Assembly: GCA_033980235.1 (NCBI GenBank)
Contig: CM067066.1
Span: 37,447,455 to 37,511,454 of the forward strand
Length of the DNA stretch: 64,000 bases
Reading direction: 5' to 3'
Source: Diadema setosum
Lineage: Eukaryota > Echinodermata > Echinoidea > Diadematoida > Diadematidae
Shown: in pieces, positions 45,020 to 57,427 of the stretch
Layout of the letters: each line of letters starts with the position of its first letter
How positions within the stretch are numbered: the first letter of the stretch is position 1
Notes under the pieces: generated by a model
Told to the model about the DNA's origin: nothing
Databases searched by the model: none
The model's input: the letters and a program-made list of their open reading frames with translations, nothing else
Position numbers and translations under genes: made by a program

Positions 45020-47854
45020 CATTATTACTATTATCACCACCACCATCATCGATCATCATAATCATCATCATCATTATCATTTTTATTATTATTATCACTT
45101 CCACCACCATCATCTCATTTTATCATTCTTATTATCATTATTTTTATCATTGATATTTTCATAAATCGTTAATGATTTTCATTTATAAAGTTTTCTTACA
45201 ATATTTCTAATCACTTTAACCAATAATATACATGTAATATAAAATGGAAAAAAGTAGAATATGAACATATATTTTGTGTGTGTGTGTGTGTGTGTGTTTG
45301 TTTGTGTGCTTACCCATTCGTCACCCTCTCATTTTTGTCACCCATTTGTCACACTCTCATCTAAGTTGTTTTCTTCAGTATCATTATGGCCCTCCCCTGT
45401 CACAAATATATCACAAGTTAGCGCAAGAAATCACAAGCAAATTCAAATTGAAATCACACTTCAACTTCGATAGACTGAAATATTTATTCCTTTGTAACAT
45501 TATAATCGTTGTGTTAAAATTTGACTTAAAACAACATTTATTAATAGTATTTCAGCGTAGCTGGCAGCATACATTGTTCTTGTGTATGATGACGTCACGT
45601 GGTAAACGATCGATCGAACAAATTACGAATTCTATCGACTACGAACGAGACAAGCGAGACGACACGTCTAAGGCTACAACATCCTTAGAACAGATTTTAA
45701 GGGAAGGTAGGTTTGTACAAGGTAAAAAATTGGAAATTTAGTGGAAAATTTGTTGGAAATCAAAATTTCTTAGCTGCTTCCTTCTCATGTTGAGCGGTAG
45801 GTCAGGTATGTTTATTCCATGGGCGTATCGGCAAATTTTGCGCTTACAACTACGCGTAATATCGTTTGCTATACGCAGTTGCACTATGCGCGATCATTAC
45901 GTCCCTGCGCGAGACCTAGTACCCTTACTATACAACATACACGGTAATATACAGCTAAACACAGCATTGCACTGTTACATGCACACTACACATATACTAA
46001 CACACTAGCAATCAACAAAAACCAACCGATAAAATGGGCACGATCTCTGACGAAAGTGAAATTTTCTCACCTAAATGACAACATATCGCATCCAAAATGA
46101 AATTTTCGGTACTTCTTAACATAACAGTTAAGAAACAATGGTCCAAGAAACTTAATTTTTTTTCGTTTTCTTGATGTTCATGGATTTTGAAAACATATCC
46201 TCACGTAAAATAGAATTTTCGCGAGCCGATGTGGGCCGCCATTTTTTTCAGAAAGTGGATGTTACCATAAAAAAAAATGAGAAAAACACGAGAAAGACAT
46301 CAACAACACCGCCAGAAGTGCGATCTTGTTTGCGGCCAATGCATGTGCGCACGCTATTTTCACATGCTTTCGCAATGGGAATTGGCGCTTACGCAATGTT
46401 CGCGAGACATGTGAAGGCGTTCAGCTAAAGATCGCGGAGCACGCGCGTATTGCATAGGGATTGTACATCGTGCCGCAAGCAGAAATACTACATCGCATAT
46501 CGCCCTTATCGGCGAAAATTGTGCCGGGTTTTGCCATGGTAAATCATGAAAACTGCGTTGGTCAATGGTAAATTTCTTTCATGAAAACAATTGCGTTAAT
46601 GAATAATCTTGTCTATGATATATGAAATGGTTGAAAATAATTTGCCTGATTTGTTTACAAGTTGGAAAAACTCTTAACAATGCTTAAACTGCCGCAAACG
46701 GGATATTTTACTCTAGGGCCTAAGTGTGTGACTTTGACATCAGGTCACTAATTTGTCACTGCATCTCTTTTGGGTTGAAGCCCAAGAAGACTGGTGTTCT
46801 GGATGGACAGGTTTGTATCCCTTAAGATATCTCAGATTCAGCTAAATCAAAGTGCAACCAAAGTGTGCACAAATATTTCTAACCAGCAATTGATATCAAT
46901 GTCATGATGGCTAATTTAAATAGTAATAAATTTATACAACATGTATGTCCAAAATCAGTGACGTATCAGTGAGTTACGAGTTACATGATGTACATACTGA
47001 AGCATAAAAAAGAAATCTGATAAATTAATGGAAAGCGTGGTTTTATAACTCTGATATACAGCATCATTATTTAGCATGATTACACATATGGTCACAGTCA
47101 GTACACTGTGTTAACAAGTGTATAAAATACTTAGAAAAATATTCTTTCAACCGACCTCAACTGAGATATTTTGGATCTAAATTGTGTTAGATACCAAAGA
47201 TTCTGATTAAACTAAAGTTTAGATAATATTGAAAAATCTATAAATACTGACTTGACTCCAGACAAATGCATGTGCGTTATCTGTTGAGTGCTTGAACCTT
47301 GAAGTGATAATCCCTTTCAGCAGCTCCTTGGATTATTGGAACTAGGTCTAGAATCTCTATCCCAGGATTGTGAAAATACTTGAAGATGTTAAAATCTTGT
47401 GAAGTTGTGCAATTTTGATGTGATTTGGTTCCGGGACAGGAGAACTAAAACTGTGTTTTTATCTACCGGTACTGATCTGAAATATACAATTTTTGTAATT
47501 TGAAGTGGTAGAATGCCTCATTTGGACCAACCTACTCAAGTGCAAAGGCAATATGTTTTGGGAAGACAATATTGTTATTGGTTATACCCATTACATGTGC
47601 AAGCAAGAGTAAAATTTAAATAAGAAATACTTTTTAAGCTTAAGTATTGACTTTCATATCATTTCTGCATACATTTCTGCATTTGAGCCTCAGTGATTAA
47701 GTCTGCCTTTTCCTCCCCCTGGCAACCAGCAGTATGCACTTAGAATCAACACAATCTTTATACAATACTGTATATCATATGTAATATGATAATCTGTGTG
47801 TATTCTACAGTGTTTGTCTGCTTGTATTTTATGTTGAATTGCCAAATAGATTAA

Positions 47855-47903
<49 letters not shown>

Positions 47904-48630
47904 TAATAACAATAGCATCATGGTAGTTGAAACACATAAACATTAAATTGAAATGCTGTGTAGTTAACTCGTCACCATTATCAAGCATATTAACAATGTA
48001 TATTACAATTTACTTAATTTCTTTTGGAAATGGATCGTGAATTATATAGTACACTGTAGATGTCCTAGTGGCATCTAAATTAGTGGTCATGCTTGTTGTA
48101 CTTCATGACTAAATATTCAGTCAAAACTTGTAATAATTTTTTTTACAGAATTTTAGTTTTGACATGTTTTATTGGCATGTGTTCATCTTTGAGATCATTC
48201 CACACTGAAATAATTCAACTCAAATCTGAATATATTATGCCTTAGTATGAAATCTGTCATTTTTAAGTGCAAGTTACAGTAGCTGTAAATTTTGGAAACA
48301 TTGATATAAATCATTAATTTTTTCAAGTATGATTAATACCACTACTTTTGTAAACAATTAAATGAGAACATTCTTGTTTGATTCATCCTTTGCAATTTGA
48401 TTATGTTCTCATGAATATCTGTCATTTTCATGTTATTTAACAATTTTACTATCTGTTGATGCAAATCTCTTTCAGGATGGTATATCGTGTGGGTTGCCTT
48501 TCTCTCAAGATTCAAACTGATGCGAGAGCTTCTTGGAAAGAACGATGATGCTCAGAAAGCGACGACAGATGCTAAGGGAGGATCAGCGGGCAAGCATTAC
48601 AAAACCTCAAGCAAAGAGAAAGTCAGATAA
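44243..48630 (+). CDS. SMIM13: SMIM13 orthologue, small integral membrane protein, 2 coding exons
   Basis: Exons 44243-44315 and 48476-48630 (73+155 nt), giving 75 aa. It begins MKEFLLAFVSVVAALAVVIL with one transmembrane segment (about 5-33), followed by WYIVWVAFLSRFKLMRELLG, which matches the conserved GWYFVWHLFLSKFKFLREL of human SMIM13. The C-terminal tail is polar and Lys/Ser-rich (SAGKHYKTSSKEKVR), shorter than the human tail. Donor TTTG|GTGAGT, acceptor TTTCAG. Function is unknown in any species to my knowledge. Divergent from TONSL. A short upstream frame overlaps the start. Confidence 0.92.
44878..45115. repeat. ATT/ATC compound microsatellite
   Basis: Long interrupted ATT triplet array passing into ATC. 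The Tyr/Leu and Asn/Ile open frames across it are artefacts. Confidence 0.95.
45586..45706 (+). CDS. Unrecognised candidate first coding exon inside SMIM13 intron
   Basis: ATG ATG then 38 more codons (MMTSRGKRSIEQITNSIDYE, RDKRDDTSKATTSLEQILRE) and a plausible donor GAAG|GTAGGT. Composition looks more coding than its surroundings, hydrophilic and helical. No family recognised. The end phase (1) is the same as SMIM13 exon 1, so it could splice in frame to 48476, but no evidence shows it does. A CRE/E-box sits on the ATG. Confidence 0.25.
45590..45601 (+). promoter_or_regulatory. Perfect CRE overlapping an E-box
   Basis: TGACGTCACGTG: consensus CREB/ATF palindrome TGACGTCA sharing two bases with CACGTG. 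Site match only; use is unknown. Confidence 0.4.
48476..48630 (+). CDS. SMIM13: SMIM13 coding exon 2 and stop
   Basis: Begins GATGGTATATCG. It encodes the signature WYIVWVAFLSRFKLMREL and the polar tail, TAA at 48628. Confidence 0.93.
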
Positions 48631-49503
48631 CCCCTCCTCCCATGTTCTGGCATCCAGCCAGCAGGACAGTGGCAGCCACTAGAAACTGAATTCTTTTCAG
48701 ATACATTGTTTGTGATTCTTGGGGCACATTGTTTGCAGTGAGCAGTCAGAAAGACATGACTGTCCTTCGTTCTCCATAGTGTGTGTACTGTTCATCTCAC
48801 ATTGCAACATTTATGGTTCAAGCGGCATCAGCTTGTGAAAACGACACAACCAATGCCACAATTCCCCACCTCGTGTCAGGAATGATGCACCTTTGTTGAC
48901 ATATAAAATGGAACCATGGCAATCAGGCAGCTGTGCAAGGTGGAGAGATATGAAGTGTTGTTCTGTTAGGTGCTGCTCCTGTGGATGAACATGCTGTATG
49001 CTGCAATCATTCAAGTGTAGCCGCCACAGACGTAAAAGTACTGTGGCATGGGGACCATGTCATGCAGAAGACCTACATATCAACTTGTGGAAATTTGCTT
49101 ATTTCTTTCACTGGTTGAACTTTATTGTGCAAGCTAGCTGCCATCTTCATCAGTTTGAAATTATTTTTGTTTTATCAGATTATTATATCAATAGTAATTA
49201 TGATAATGGTATGGAAAATGTACATACAAAGAACATAATATTGACATCCTTATGCTGGCACATGATAGTTATCTGCCTTTGATGACTTGCTCAGCAGTAT
49301 CCATGTTTGGTCATCCTTTTGCTCTTGTTTCCCGGTCTGTGATTAATTTGTGTTCCACATCAAATCTGTTGTGTTGCAATGTAAAAATCAAATGCGACAG
49401 CCAATTGATGGATATTAGCAGAATGTCCAAATGAAAACAAACTTACAAACAAACAAACAGACAGTTTAAAAATTATTTTAAAAATGGGAATTCTGAAATC
49501 AAT

Positions 49504-49557
49504 ATCTTGCCGGAGTTTACTCCGGCAAGATGTAGACACTTATGCAAAAGTGTCTAC
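49504..49557 (+). repeat. Two adjacent hairpins in SMIM13 3' UTR
   Basis: First: 13-bp arms ATCTTGCCGGAGT / ACTCCGGCAAGAT, 2-nt loop (49504-49531). Second: GTAGACACTT / AAGTGTCTAC, 6-nt loop (49532-49557). GATGTAGACACTTTTGCA repeats again just downstream at about 49565. Confidence 0.85.
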
Positions 49558-50146
49558 ACGGCAGATGTAGACACTTTTGCATACCAATGGCTGATATTGA
49601 ATACAGAACAATTTTTTTTTTCACCTGATTGAATGCACTTTCCCAGATGAGTATCTGGATTCCTTCAGAGTGTATGTTACTGAATTCACAGATCTAACCA
49701 TGTCAATGTGAAGCTTACTGCATGAGCATTGTTATGCTCTTTGCATTTCTTCAGGAGTATATGGCTGTTTGTGCATGATACATTGGTGCTACTCAAGAAA
49801 ACACAAACATAGAATAGATTTTTACTGAATGTAAGCTATAGCTTTGAGATTTGGGTCTTGACCAATAATTACATTCATCAGCAACAAATTGGGTTATTGT
49901 CATGTAGAGTTTTCCAAGTAGATGTACAGTGTATATTACTTGTCAGGTTTGTGAAGTCCAGACGCTAGACAACATTTGTAAGAGATGAATTTATTAAACC
50001 TCCTACTGTAAATGTAGCTCTCTTTTCAACAAGTTGATATGTCGAGTTCCTCTGGCACATAAAAGTTTTCCCACCTAGCCCCCTCTATTGGGGAAGTTTT
50101 TATATTCTATCTTGACTTTACTGCCACTGAAAGCTGTACACCTGTG

Positions 50147-50152
50147 AATAAA
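50147..50152 (+). promoter_or_regulatory. SMIM13 poly(A) signal candidate
   Basis: AATAAA in CTGTGAATAAAATAC, the first canonical hexamer in a suitable context after the stop. Confidence 0.5.
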
Positions 50153-50165
50153 ATACAAGTATAAC

Positions 50166-52946
50166 AGCTTCAACTCTCTCACATAGTTGCACAAATATAC
50201 ACAAATAAATCAGAGGAAATTAAAAAAAAAAACCAAATATATTAACCTGGTAACAGCTAATAAAGAGTGGTTAATTGGGGTGAGTCCTTCCACAAAACAT
50301 TCCTCATTTGGAGGGTAGATACGCTTTCTATTAGCTGTAAGGGGACGATGTTTGTTTCGGCATGGATTCAGAAAACTCTGATTTTTAGTGATGAAACTGC
50401 TGTCTTCCTTTAAGGACCTCTGAGCCGAGGTTGAGCTGATTTTGCTACAACACACATTTCCCATAGACACCTGCCCGAATATACTTGGGACCAGTCTTCA
50501 GTGGGTTAAGATTGACAGAAAAAAAAATCTCGTGTCCATTACTGCCAATTACCAAGTGTAATTAAATATCTTAATTTCTGGGACATAGGATTCTGCATGT
50601 TCTTGGTTGTTGTTGTTTTTTTTTTTTAAGAATATCTCAAACAAACAAGCAATTGATATCAATTGTTTCACTTAATCATGAGTACAGATCCCATGTATTC
50701 TGTGCAAAATTACTACAAATTGCACAAAATTGTACACATGTACTTGCCTTGTTCTTGCCACTTAAAGCGTGAACATGCATACGTGTACATTCTGTACAAG
50801 TTTGCAAAGAAAAAAAGAATTACTTTTTTTGGGGGGAGGGGGGGATTCCATACATAGTCAGTGGAAAGCAAAGATTAGATTAGAAAATTATTAAAGACCA
50901 GCAAACAAAAAGTCATTTGAGTACAAGCTTGTATTTGATTAAAAACTGATTATCCTCTTACACAAGTTATATAATTATACTAGGTAACCAGCGGGTTTTC
51001 GTAAAGGTGTAGTAAGTATGCATCGTTACATAGTCAAGAATTGAAGAGAATTTCTGAAATCAATTATTCGGAGCAGTTGTAATTCAGAGAGATTTTTAAA
51101 CTCTCAGAATAATGTGACAGTGATATTCCTTTTTCTTTCCATGTTCAAGTTGACCATAAGAGGTACAGTAATTGAAATCATACATGGAATGAGAAAGTCA
51201 TGGAATTTTTTTTTTTTCACCACATTGCCCTGAACAGTGATACAATGTATCTTTCATAGTGATATATGTTTATATGGGAATATGATGAGATTTTTGTATC
51301 TTGGACTTAGATGTCTCCCATTTATTTTCTCACCAATCTTCAGAAAATACACTTCTTCTTTTTTTTTTTACAAAAATTGAAGAGGAAAAGGAATATTCCT
51401 ATACATGGGATTGTAACAATTCATCTACAATGTATGATGGTTCGCTAAGCAGAGGTGGATTATTTTTTTGATTAGTAAAAATAGATTTATGAATTTCATG
51501 AATTTGAATAGTAACAATAAAATGTTACACTATTTTGATGTACAAATCAGTGGTGGACTTGTGAGATGAATGCCTTGCCTAGTATGGATATATACAATGT
51601 AATTATTACAGATATCGGTGCTGCAGGAAAACTCACGGAGCTTCAAAACTTCATTACTTAAGCACTGTATGTTTCGGGCTTTATGAAACTTGTACCAAGG
51701 TACATTTCTCTTTGTTTGATTTTACTTTATCAAAAGGAACTTTGAGTGTAATTTTCCGTGTAAATATTTTCTGTCATCCATTATATTTACCGCAACATAC
51801 CATTGTAAAAGTCCATATAACTGTGACAATGTTACAGCAGGTTTGTGTTTATGATAATGAATCAAGCAGCCAGTATTTCAACATTATCTACATTCTTATT
51901 GCCACTTGTATCCACCATGGGAGTGTGCAAGTAGCTGCTTTCAGGGTTGTTTCAATTTGCTGATTCACAGTGGAGAGTGAACTTGATTTAACAAGGAAGT
52001 TGGGACCCAGCCATTCTTTCTCTGCTAAAGCTGACACGTTGGAACAGATATATTGAATTTCCTTTTGTACCAGCAGTCATTTTGAGATTCCCCATTACAC
52101 ATTTTCTAGTAACATTTTCTCATACATGGTTGACTTGAACATGTTTTGTGAACATAATGAACTTATGTCAGTTGTTTATATGTGGGAAGGCTGTCCAGTC
52201 AAGTGAAAACAGCACATAGTGTTGGTGACCTTTAACAATATGCAAAGCTGTAATGTGTAGAGTCAATCAAAATAATCCTTCATAAAAACATTTATTAAAC
52301 TGTTTCTGTGTGTTTTCAAAGAAAAAAAAAATGTTTTGTTCTTCAGTATTACGTTGGCTAGGAAAGTCTTTAAACAGTCCTGATAAACACAGATGACTAG
52401 TACTTTAAAAAATAAATAAATAAATATAGGGTTTATGCATGTTTAAGTATGCATATCCCATGACATCAACCTGACTAAAATGTTCCTCACTCCCATATTT
52501 TTTTTTTATTTAGATGACACTTCATATTTTTTTATGTGCAAAGAATAGAGAATACAGAATTGTGTTCATACATAGAAACTGACACTGTGCCACTTACGAG
52601 CTGCTTCCCCCTTGATTTACTTTTCAGCCAATTCAAATCCTTAATTAACAACCTCAAACTTATAGTCCAAAAAACAAAGCTGTAAATCCACAAAAAGTTC
52701 TCGAGAGTTCAGCAAACTGTCACAACATGTAGGTTGACATCTTGGAAGTAAGAGTTCTTTGGCCCTGATTGAGTGGACCTTAACCTATCAAGAGATGGCA
52801 GCTTTTAACAGTAAGGAGGGTAGGCATACTTGAGTATGTGCATCACACTGTACATGTAGTCTGGCACTCTCAGAATGGAATATTGTAAGATGTACCAATG
52901 CAATGGGTATCAATACTTCCTTTATTTAAATTCCAACTCGGTGAGT
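50166..52946. other. Intergenic, no gene seen
   Basis: AT-rich, with a hairpin repeat at 50409-50509 and homopolymer runs. No coding exon recognised. Confidence 0.5.
50409..50509 (+). repeat. ~90-bp hairpin repeat, copy 4
   Basis: GAGCTGATTTTGCTACAACA, ATTTCCCATAGACACCTGCC, ATATACTTGGGACCAG and GTGGGTTAA align with the 24824 copy. Confidence 0.8.
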
Positions 52947-53381
52947 TTAAAGGCGCATAGTCCTGGTAGTGTAGAGGGCGCTGTTGATGATACTGCTGAT
53001 CACCATTAGCATTGATATGACGATTACCGAAGTTGAGCTGTCATCAAGAGTAAAGTGCGTAGGTGTTGCTAAGTAGCGTTGCCTTCGTTGTCTTCTCTGC
53101 ACATCGCGCAGTCTGTAGTAATGCCAGGGTGCGTGCATATGTGCTTGTTATTATGAAATCACAAAAGAAGTTTGCTAAAGCTGTCATCCCCCTCAGCCGA
53201 ATCATGAGCCGAACTGTGATCAGACAACTGACTACAGTGAATCGGACTTCTTCAGACTTCAGGGGAAGTGGGTCACAGCATAAGCGCTAAAGAGGAGTCG
53301 ATAGCGTAGGTCTCTATAGGAAACTTGCGCCGTGCACCCACGTATGCATTTGACTAAAACACCGGGACCATGTACCTTTAA
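52947..53381. mobile_element. ~435-bp TTAAAGG TIR element
   Basis: Left TTAAAGGCGCATAGTCCTGG, right CCGGGACCATGTACCTTTAA, inverted. The interior is CpG-richer than its surroundings. No transposase. The termini recall the TTAAAGG start at 7000. Confidence 0.75.
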
Positions 53382-55249
53382 TAAATGAGGAAATTAAGCC
53401 TAACACAGATGTACAGACAAACATATCTTGCTTTCAGCATGATTGTTAATGTAAGTCTTCATGAACTAAAATTGTATTCGATAATTTCATTATACACCCA
53501 GAGGAATCTCTGAGTCAGATGGAAAATGACTGAATTGATGGCTATGCACTACAGGAAACTCAAAAATGGAAATAGACTGTACTTATGATCATGTACTAAC
53601 ACAACTGCTTCATAACAAGTATAAGCTCTGGGAGAAAAGTTTTGTCATGGTGAAATGAAACGTAACTTGTACTTTTGATGTTATGGTTATGCAAGCTACT
53701 GTTATTCATGCATTAAAACTGAACATTTATTGAAATTGTATGAAATGCAGAGGTATCTGAAGCATTGAAGTGTCTTATGTTTTGTTTGTTTGTTTGTTTT
53801 TTGTCCGAATTAATTTCTCTATTTTGTGTGTCAGAGTATATTGATAGTGTAGTCTAAACTTGTCTAATGCATGACATGATTTTGATCTACTTTGGTATTA
53901 TTCTGTTTGCATTTTTATCCATGTCATTTTATCACAGGTCTAAAGTCTCATATTATAAACATATGTAGTGACACGTTCCATGACATACGATCAGATTTCT
54001 GTCACAATATTGCCATAGATTCATACAAGTATTTGATCTGATCAATTTCAGTGAATTTTACCAGTTCCATCTAAATCATTTTCCAACACAGGACATATAA
54101 TGGAATTCAGGTGCAAAATTTATGACAGTATGATGGCAGTATATCTGTAGCTAATTCCACCAAGACTCAATGGGTTGATATACCAGTATATATGGAGTGT
54201 GTTGTGCCGAAAAGTGTTGATGAATAAAAAAAATCATATTTATGGGGGAAAAATCATGGACAAAAGAATTAGTCTACATTTAAGCATGATCATTCTGCCA
54301 TCCATTTACATTGAATGACCTCACGTTTCCCAAAACAATATTTGCAGAATGTGGAATTCTCTGTACAGATGGGACTAATCAAGCAGAGTCAGAGAGATCT
54401 GTTTGAACAATGAGTCACCTGTAAGCCCCACAAGAAATGAAAACACAATTTTATTCCCAGTTTTTATGACCTGTGTAAGCCGGTGGAATACCCATGATAT
54501 ACAAGCTGATACACTATTACATGAACGTACAGTATGTGTGCATACCGTACCTGTGCCACTTAATGTGACTTTGGGCAAGAAAGGAAGTTAGCAAACCAGC
54601 GTTGATAACCACTGGCATTAATTTTCATCATGGCCAATATTCAGTGAAGGTTACATGTAATACCTTGCAAATTGTGTTTCATTTTTGTTTTGTTTGATAA
54701 TGTCCCAGATGTATAAGCCATGTAGTGTGCAAGTATATCCCGAGTGTCTCCAGCTCACAGCCTCTCAGAATATGCACTTTAATCGTCATATATTCATCAC
54801 ACACACACACACACACACACACACTACACACCACATATATGTACACATACACATAGATAAAGCAATCAATGTTAAGCCAGTCTGAAAAGAAAAAGCACAA
54901 TTTTACAAGCACAACAGTTAAAATTTGATCAAAGTCTGATAAAAATCGGGAAGTTTTGAATTGATGAAGATTTGACAATATTTAACAGACAGTCTCTGAA
55001 CAGTTACTATGAATATAGAAATAAGTTAGCACATGATGTCATCACCTCACAATTTTTCCCAAAATAAAAAAAAAACAACTAAACTTTAATTTTTCTGCTA
55101 TAAAAGTGTAAATATGTTATTCATGGCTGAATAACTTCAACATGATATATAAGGAATAGAGACTGGGGCATAATTGTGTTTGAACAAAAAGAAAAATGGC
55201 AATATGGTAACTTGTAAGGTGAAGATATATCATCAACTCACTCATTTCT
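53382..55249. other. Intergenic, no gene seen
   Basis: AT-rich. A CA microsatellite lies at about 54799-54824. No exon recognised. Confidence 0.5.
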
Positions 55250-55610
55250 TCAAATTCATGAAATTCTTCCGTCGAGATGTTTTTCATTGCAACTGACTGA
55301 CAAATTGCCCCATCATCGATGTAAATAAGAACTGAATTGATCAGTGTTTTAGTAGTAGCCATGATTAAAAATCATGGGCGTACATACTCAAGCAGGATTC
55401 AAACCTATGACCGCCGGACAGGCGTCATCTCCACTAGACCACCGAGCTTCCACCCAACAGCAAGTGTTGGTTCTAATCCTTATAGCATGCAGCTGGTACT
55501 GCGTAATTATTCAAATTCATGAAATTCTTCCGTCGAGATGTTTTTTTCATGGCAACTGATTGACAAATTGCCTTCATCGACGTAAATAACATCTTGATGG
55601 AAGAATTTCG
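55250..55610 (-). repeat. Composite tRNA-related SINE/foldback repeat
   Basis: Two copies of GAAATTCTTCCGTCGAGATG followed by GCAACTGAYTGACAAATTGC (55260 and 55521) flank a tRNA-like stretch on the minus strand (about 55387-55448), with A-box-like TGGTCTAGTGG and B-box GGTTTGAATCC. The right part inverts back (CATCTTGATGGAAGAATTTC). Related to 9302-9400 and 15910-16110. Confidence 0.65.
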
Positions 55611-57031
55611 TGAATTTCTTGCAAAAGTGCACTCTTTTTATTCAGATAAACTTGTAGATGGTCTGGAATTCCCCTTAAAAAGTGAAATGCCTGAAAATAA
55701 GTTTGAGCTTTGTAGTAGCAACATTAAGAGGTCTTCAGAGCTGTGTCTTGTCTCATGACTTTTTACAGAACAGCAAAGTAGATCACAGAAATCTTTGAAT
55801 AATATGGAACATGAGGGAGAATTTTCTTTCAGTAACATTTCCAATAACAAGATTGACTCAAGATCATAAAAAAATCTATTTTGATTTTCATCCCACTTTC
55901 ATTTTTGTGCAGGAACAATTAAAAGCTTAGTCATATGTGCTATGGCAAGCAGGTGTGGGCTGAGAAACATAACCTCCTTTGTCAAAACCACAAGGTGATA
56001 ATGACTCGTTAGATTCTAAAAACAAAAAAGTATGCCTGCCAAATGTTTATCAAGTTTAGTGAGTTTTGTTTAAAAAAAGCAACAACCAAGATACAGAACA
56101 GAGAAGAGGCAGGTCATGCAACTGTGGAGGTGTTGCTTGTGGTTTTGTTTTAATGCAGAAAAACCATGGAACGCTATCTGAAATTTAGCGACATTGAAGC
56201 TCATCCTGCAGATAAACATCCTCACTTCACCGAACTTTTGGTTTCAAGTTGCCTTTACCTATACTGATAACATTATCTTTCCAAAAGCAGTACAGTCCGG
56301 AAACTTCAGGGAAAGGCATCAGTTGAAATAACTACCTGGCATCCCACACAAATTATGCAGGATGTTTCAAAGATGTCCTTGCTTGTACATTGTATTTACA
56401 AGTTTCATTCGGATTTGACTTCAACACTCAGAAATGTTATGTGTAAAGGATTATTTGGGGATATTTGAATTTGTTTAACAATTAATGCAAGACATAATAT
56501 TGTTTGTTTTTTCTCACATTAGCATCTCAGAATATGCCTTTCATATTCTCTCCTCTTATACTCTCATTTTACTCTTTTCTCCATGTAAAGGTCTATATAG
56601 ATGTGTTCAGTTTTGGTGTTGTTTTCATGTCTATTTTAGCCGTGGGGGGGGGGGGGGGGGGGTGGGGCTTCAGTATGCCTATTATAGCTCGTTCATGCAC
56701 ACTGACATAGCAATGCACCTGACTCATTGCATAACCCCCCCTTTTTTATGAGCTTCCACCATCAACTGAGGAATGTGTACATTGAATATGTAACTGCATC
56801 AACATGGTGTTGCACATGATATTTGGATGTACAAAGGAAAAAGGTGTTTGTGAAATAAAGAGAGTGATTTATTATGTGTACACAGTTGAGGTATATATGA
56901 ATTAAGAAATTACTCTAATTGGGTAGGAAGATTTAAAGGAACAAACTTTGGTGTACTCAAGCCATTATCAATGTCACTCAGTTTGTGATCTATGAAAACA
57001 TCTGAAATGTTGATAGTAATCTTTTTTAACA
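55611..57031. other. Intergenic, no gene seen
   Basis: Includes a G-rich run at 56644-56666. No exon recognised. Confidence 0.5.
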
Positions 57032-57427
57032 TTAAAGGGATGGTAAAGTTTTGTTTGAGATGGAGCTTCACATTTCTAACTTTATTTCTATGATAATGAG
57101 AAACCTCTTACAAAATGTGAAAGAGCATATTATTCTAAGAGGAATTCAAAGTTTATTTGATGAAAATTTGTTTTAAAATGGCTGAGATATCCAAAACAAA
57201 GCAATCCTAATAAAAGATGGGACTCACCTTTTATTCGGATCACTTCGTTTTACTTTGTTTTTGGATATCTCTGCCATTTCAAAACCAATTTTGATCGAAT
57301 AAATATTTAATTTCTCTTAGAATTATATGTGGGTTTTTTTTCACATTTCATACAGTGGCTTCCAAGTATCTCAAAAAAAGTTAAAATCTGATGCCTCTTC
57401 TCAACCAATACTGTATCATCCCTTTAA
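57032..57427. mobile_element. ~390-bp foldback element, copy 4
   Basis: Left TTAAAGGGATGGTAAAG, right ATACTGTATCATCCCTTTAA, with the inverted AAAATGGCTGAGATATCC / GGATATCTCTGCCATTTC halves. Confidence 0.88.

Larger units (their letters stand above)
44316..48475 (+). other. SMIM13 intron 1
   Basis: Holds a long ATT/ATC microsatellite (44878-45115), a GT run (45276-45297), a CpG-richer stretch (44460-46450) and an AAT microsatellite (47864-47902). From 46500 to 48470 nothing coding is seen except a doubtful 30-nt exon-like piece at about 46784-46813. Confidence 0.5.
48631..50165 (+). other. SMIM13 3' UTR
   Basis: About 1.5 kb from stop to AATAAA at 50147-50152. Vertebrate SMIM13 also has a long 3' UTR. 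Contains adjacent hairpins at 49504-49557. Confidence 0.6.

Noticed and set aside
44850..45153. Asn-rich and Tyr/Leu-rich frames
   Set aside because: Pure translation of an ATT/ATC microsatellite.
45274..45741. 155-codon plus frame
   Set aside because: The first two-thirds are GT repeat and intronic text; only the 45586-45706 part is kept, as a weak candidate exon.
46784..46813. 30-nt exon-like piece (CCCAAGAAGACTGGTG...) between AAG and GTTTGT
   Set aside because: Splice sites are weak and the piece is too short to judge without transcripts.
55387..55448. Candidate tRNA gene on the minus strand
   Set aside because: A/B-box-like motifs are present but the cloverleaf is not supported and it sits in a repeat shared with 15910-16110; called a SINE fragment.
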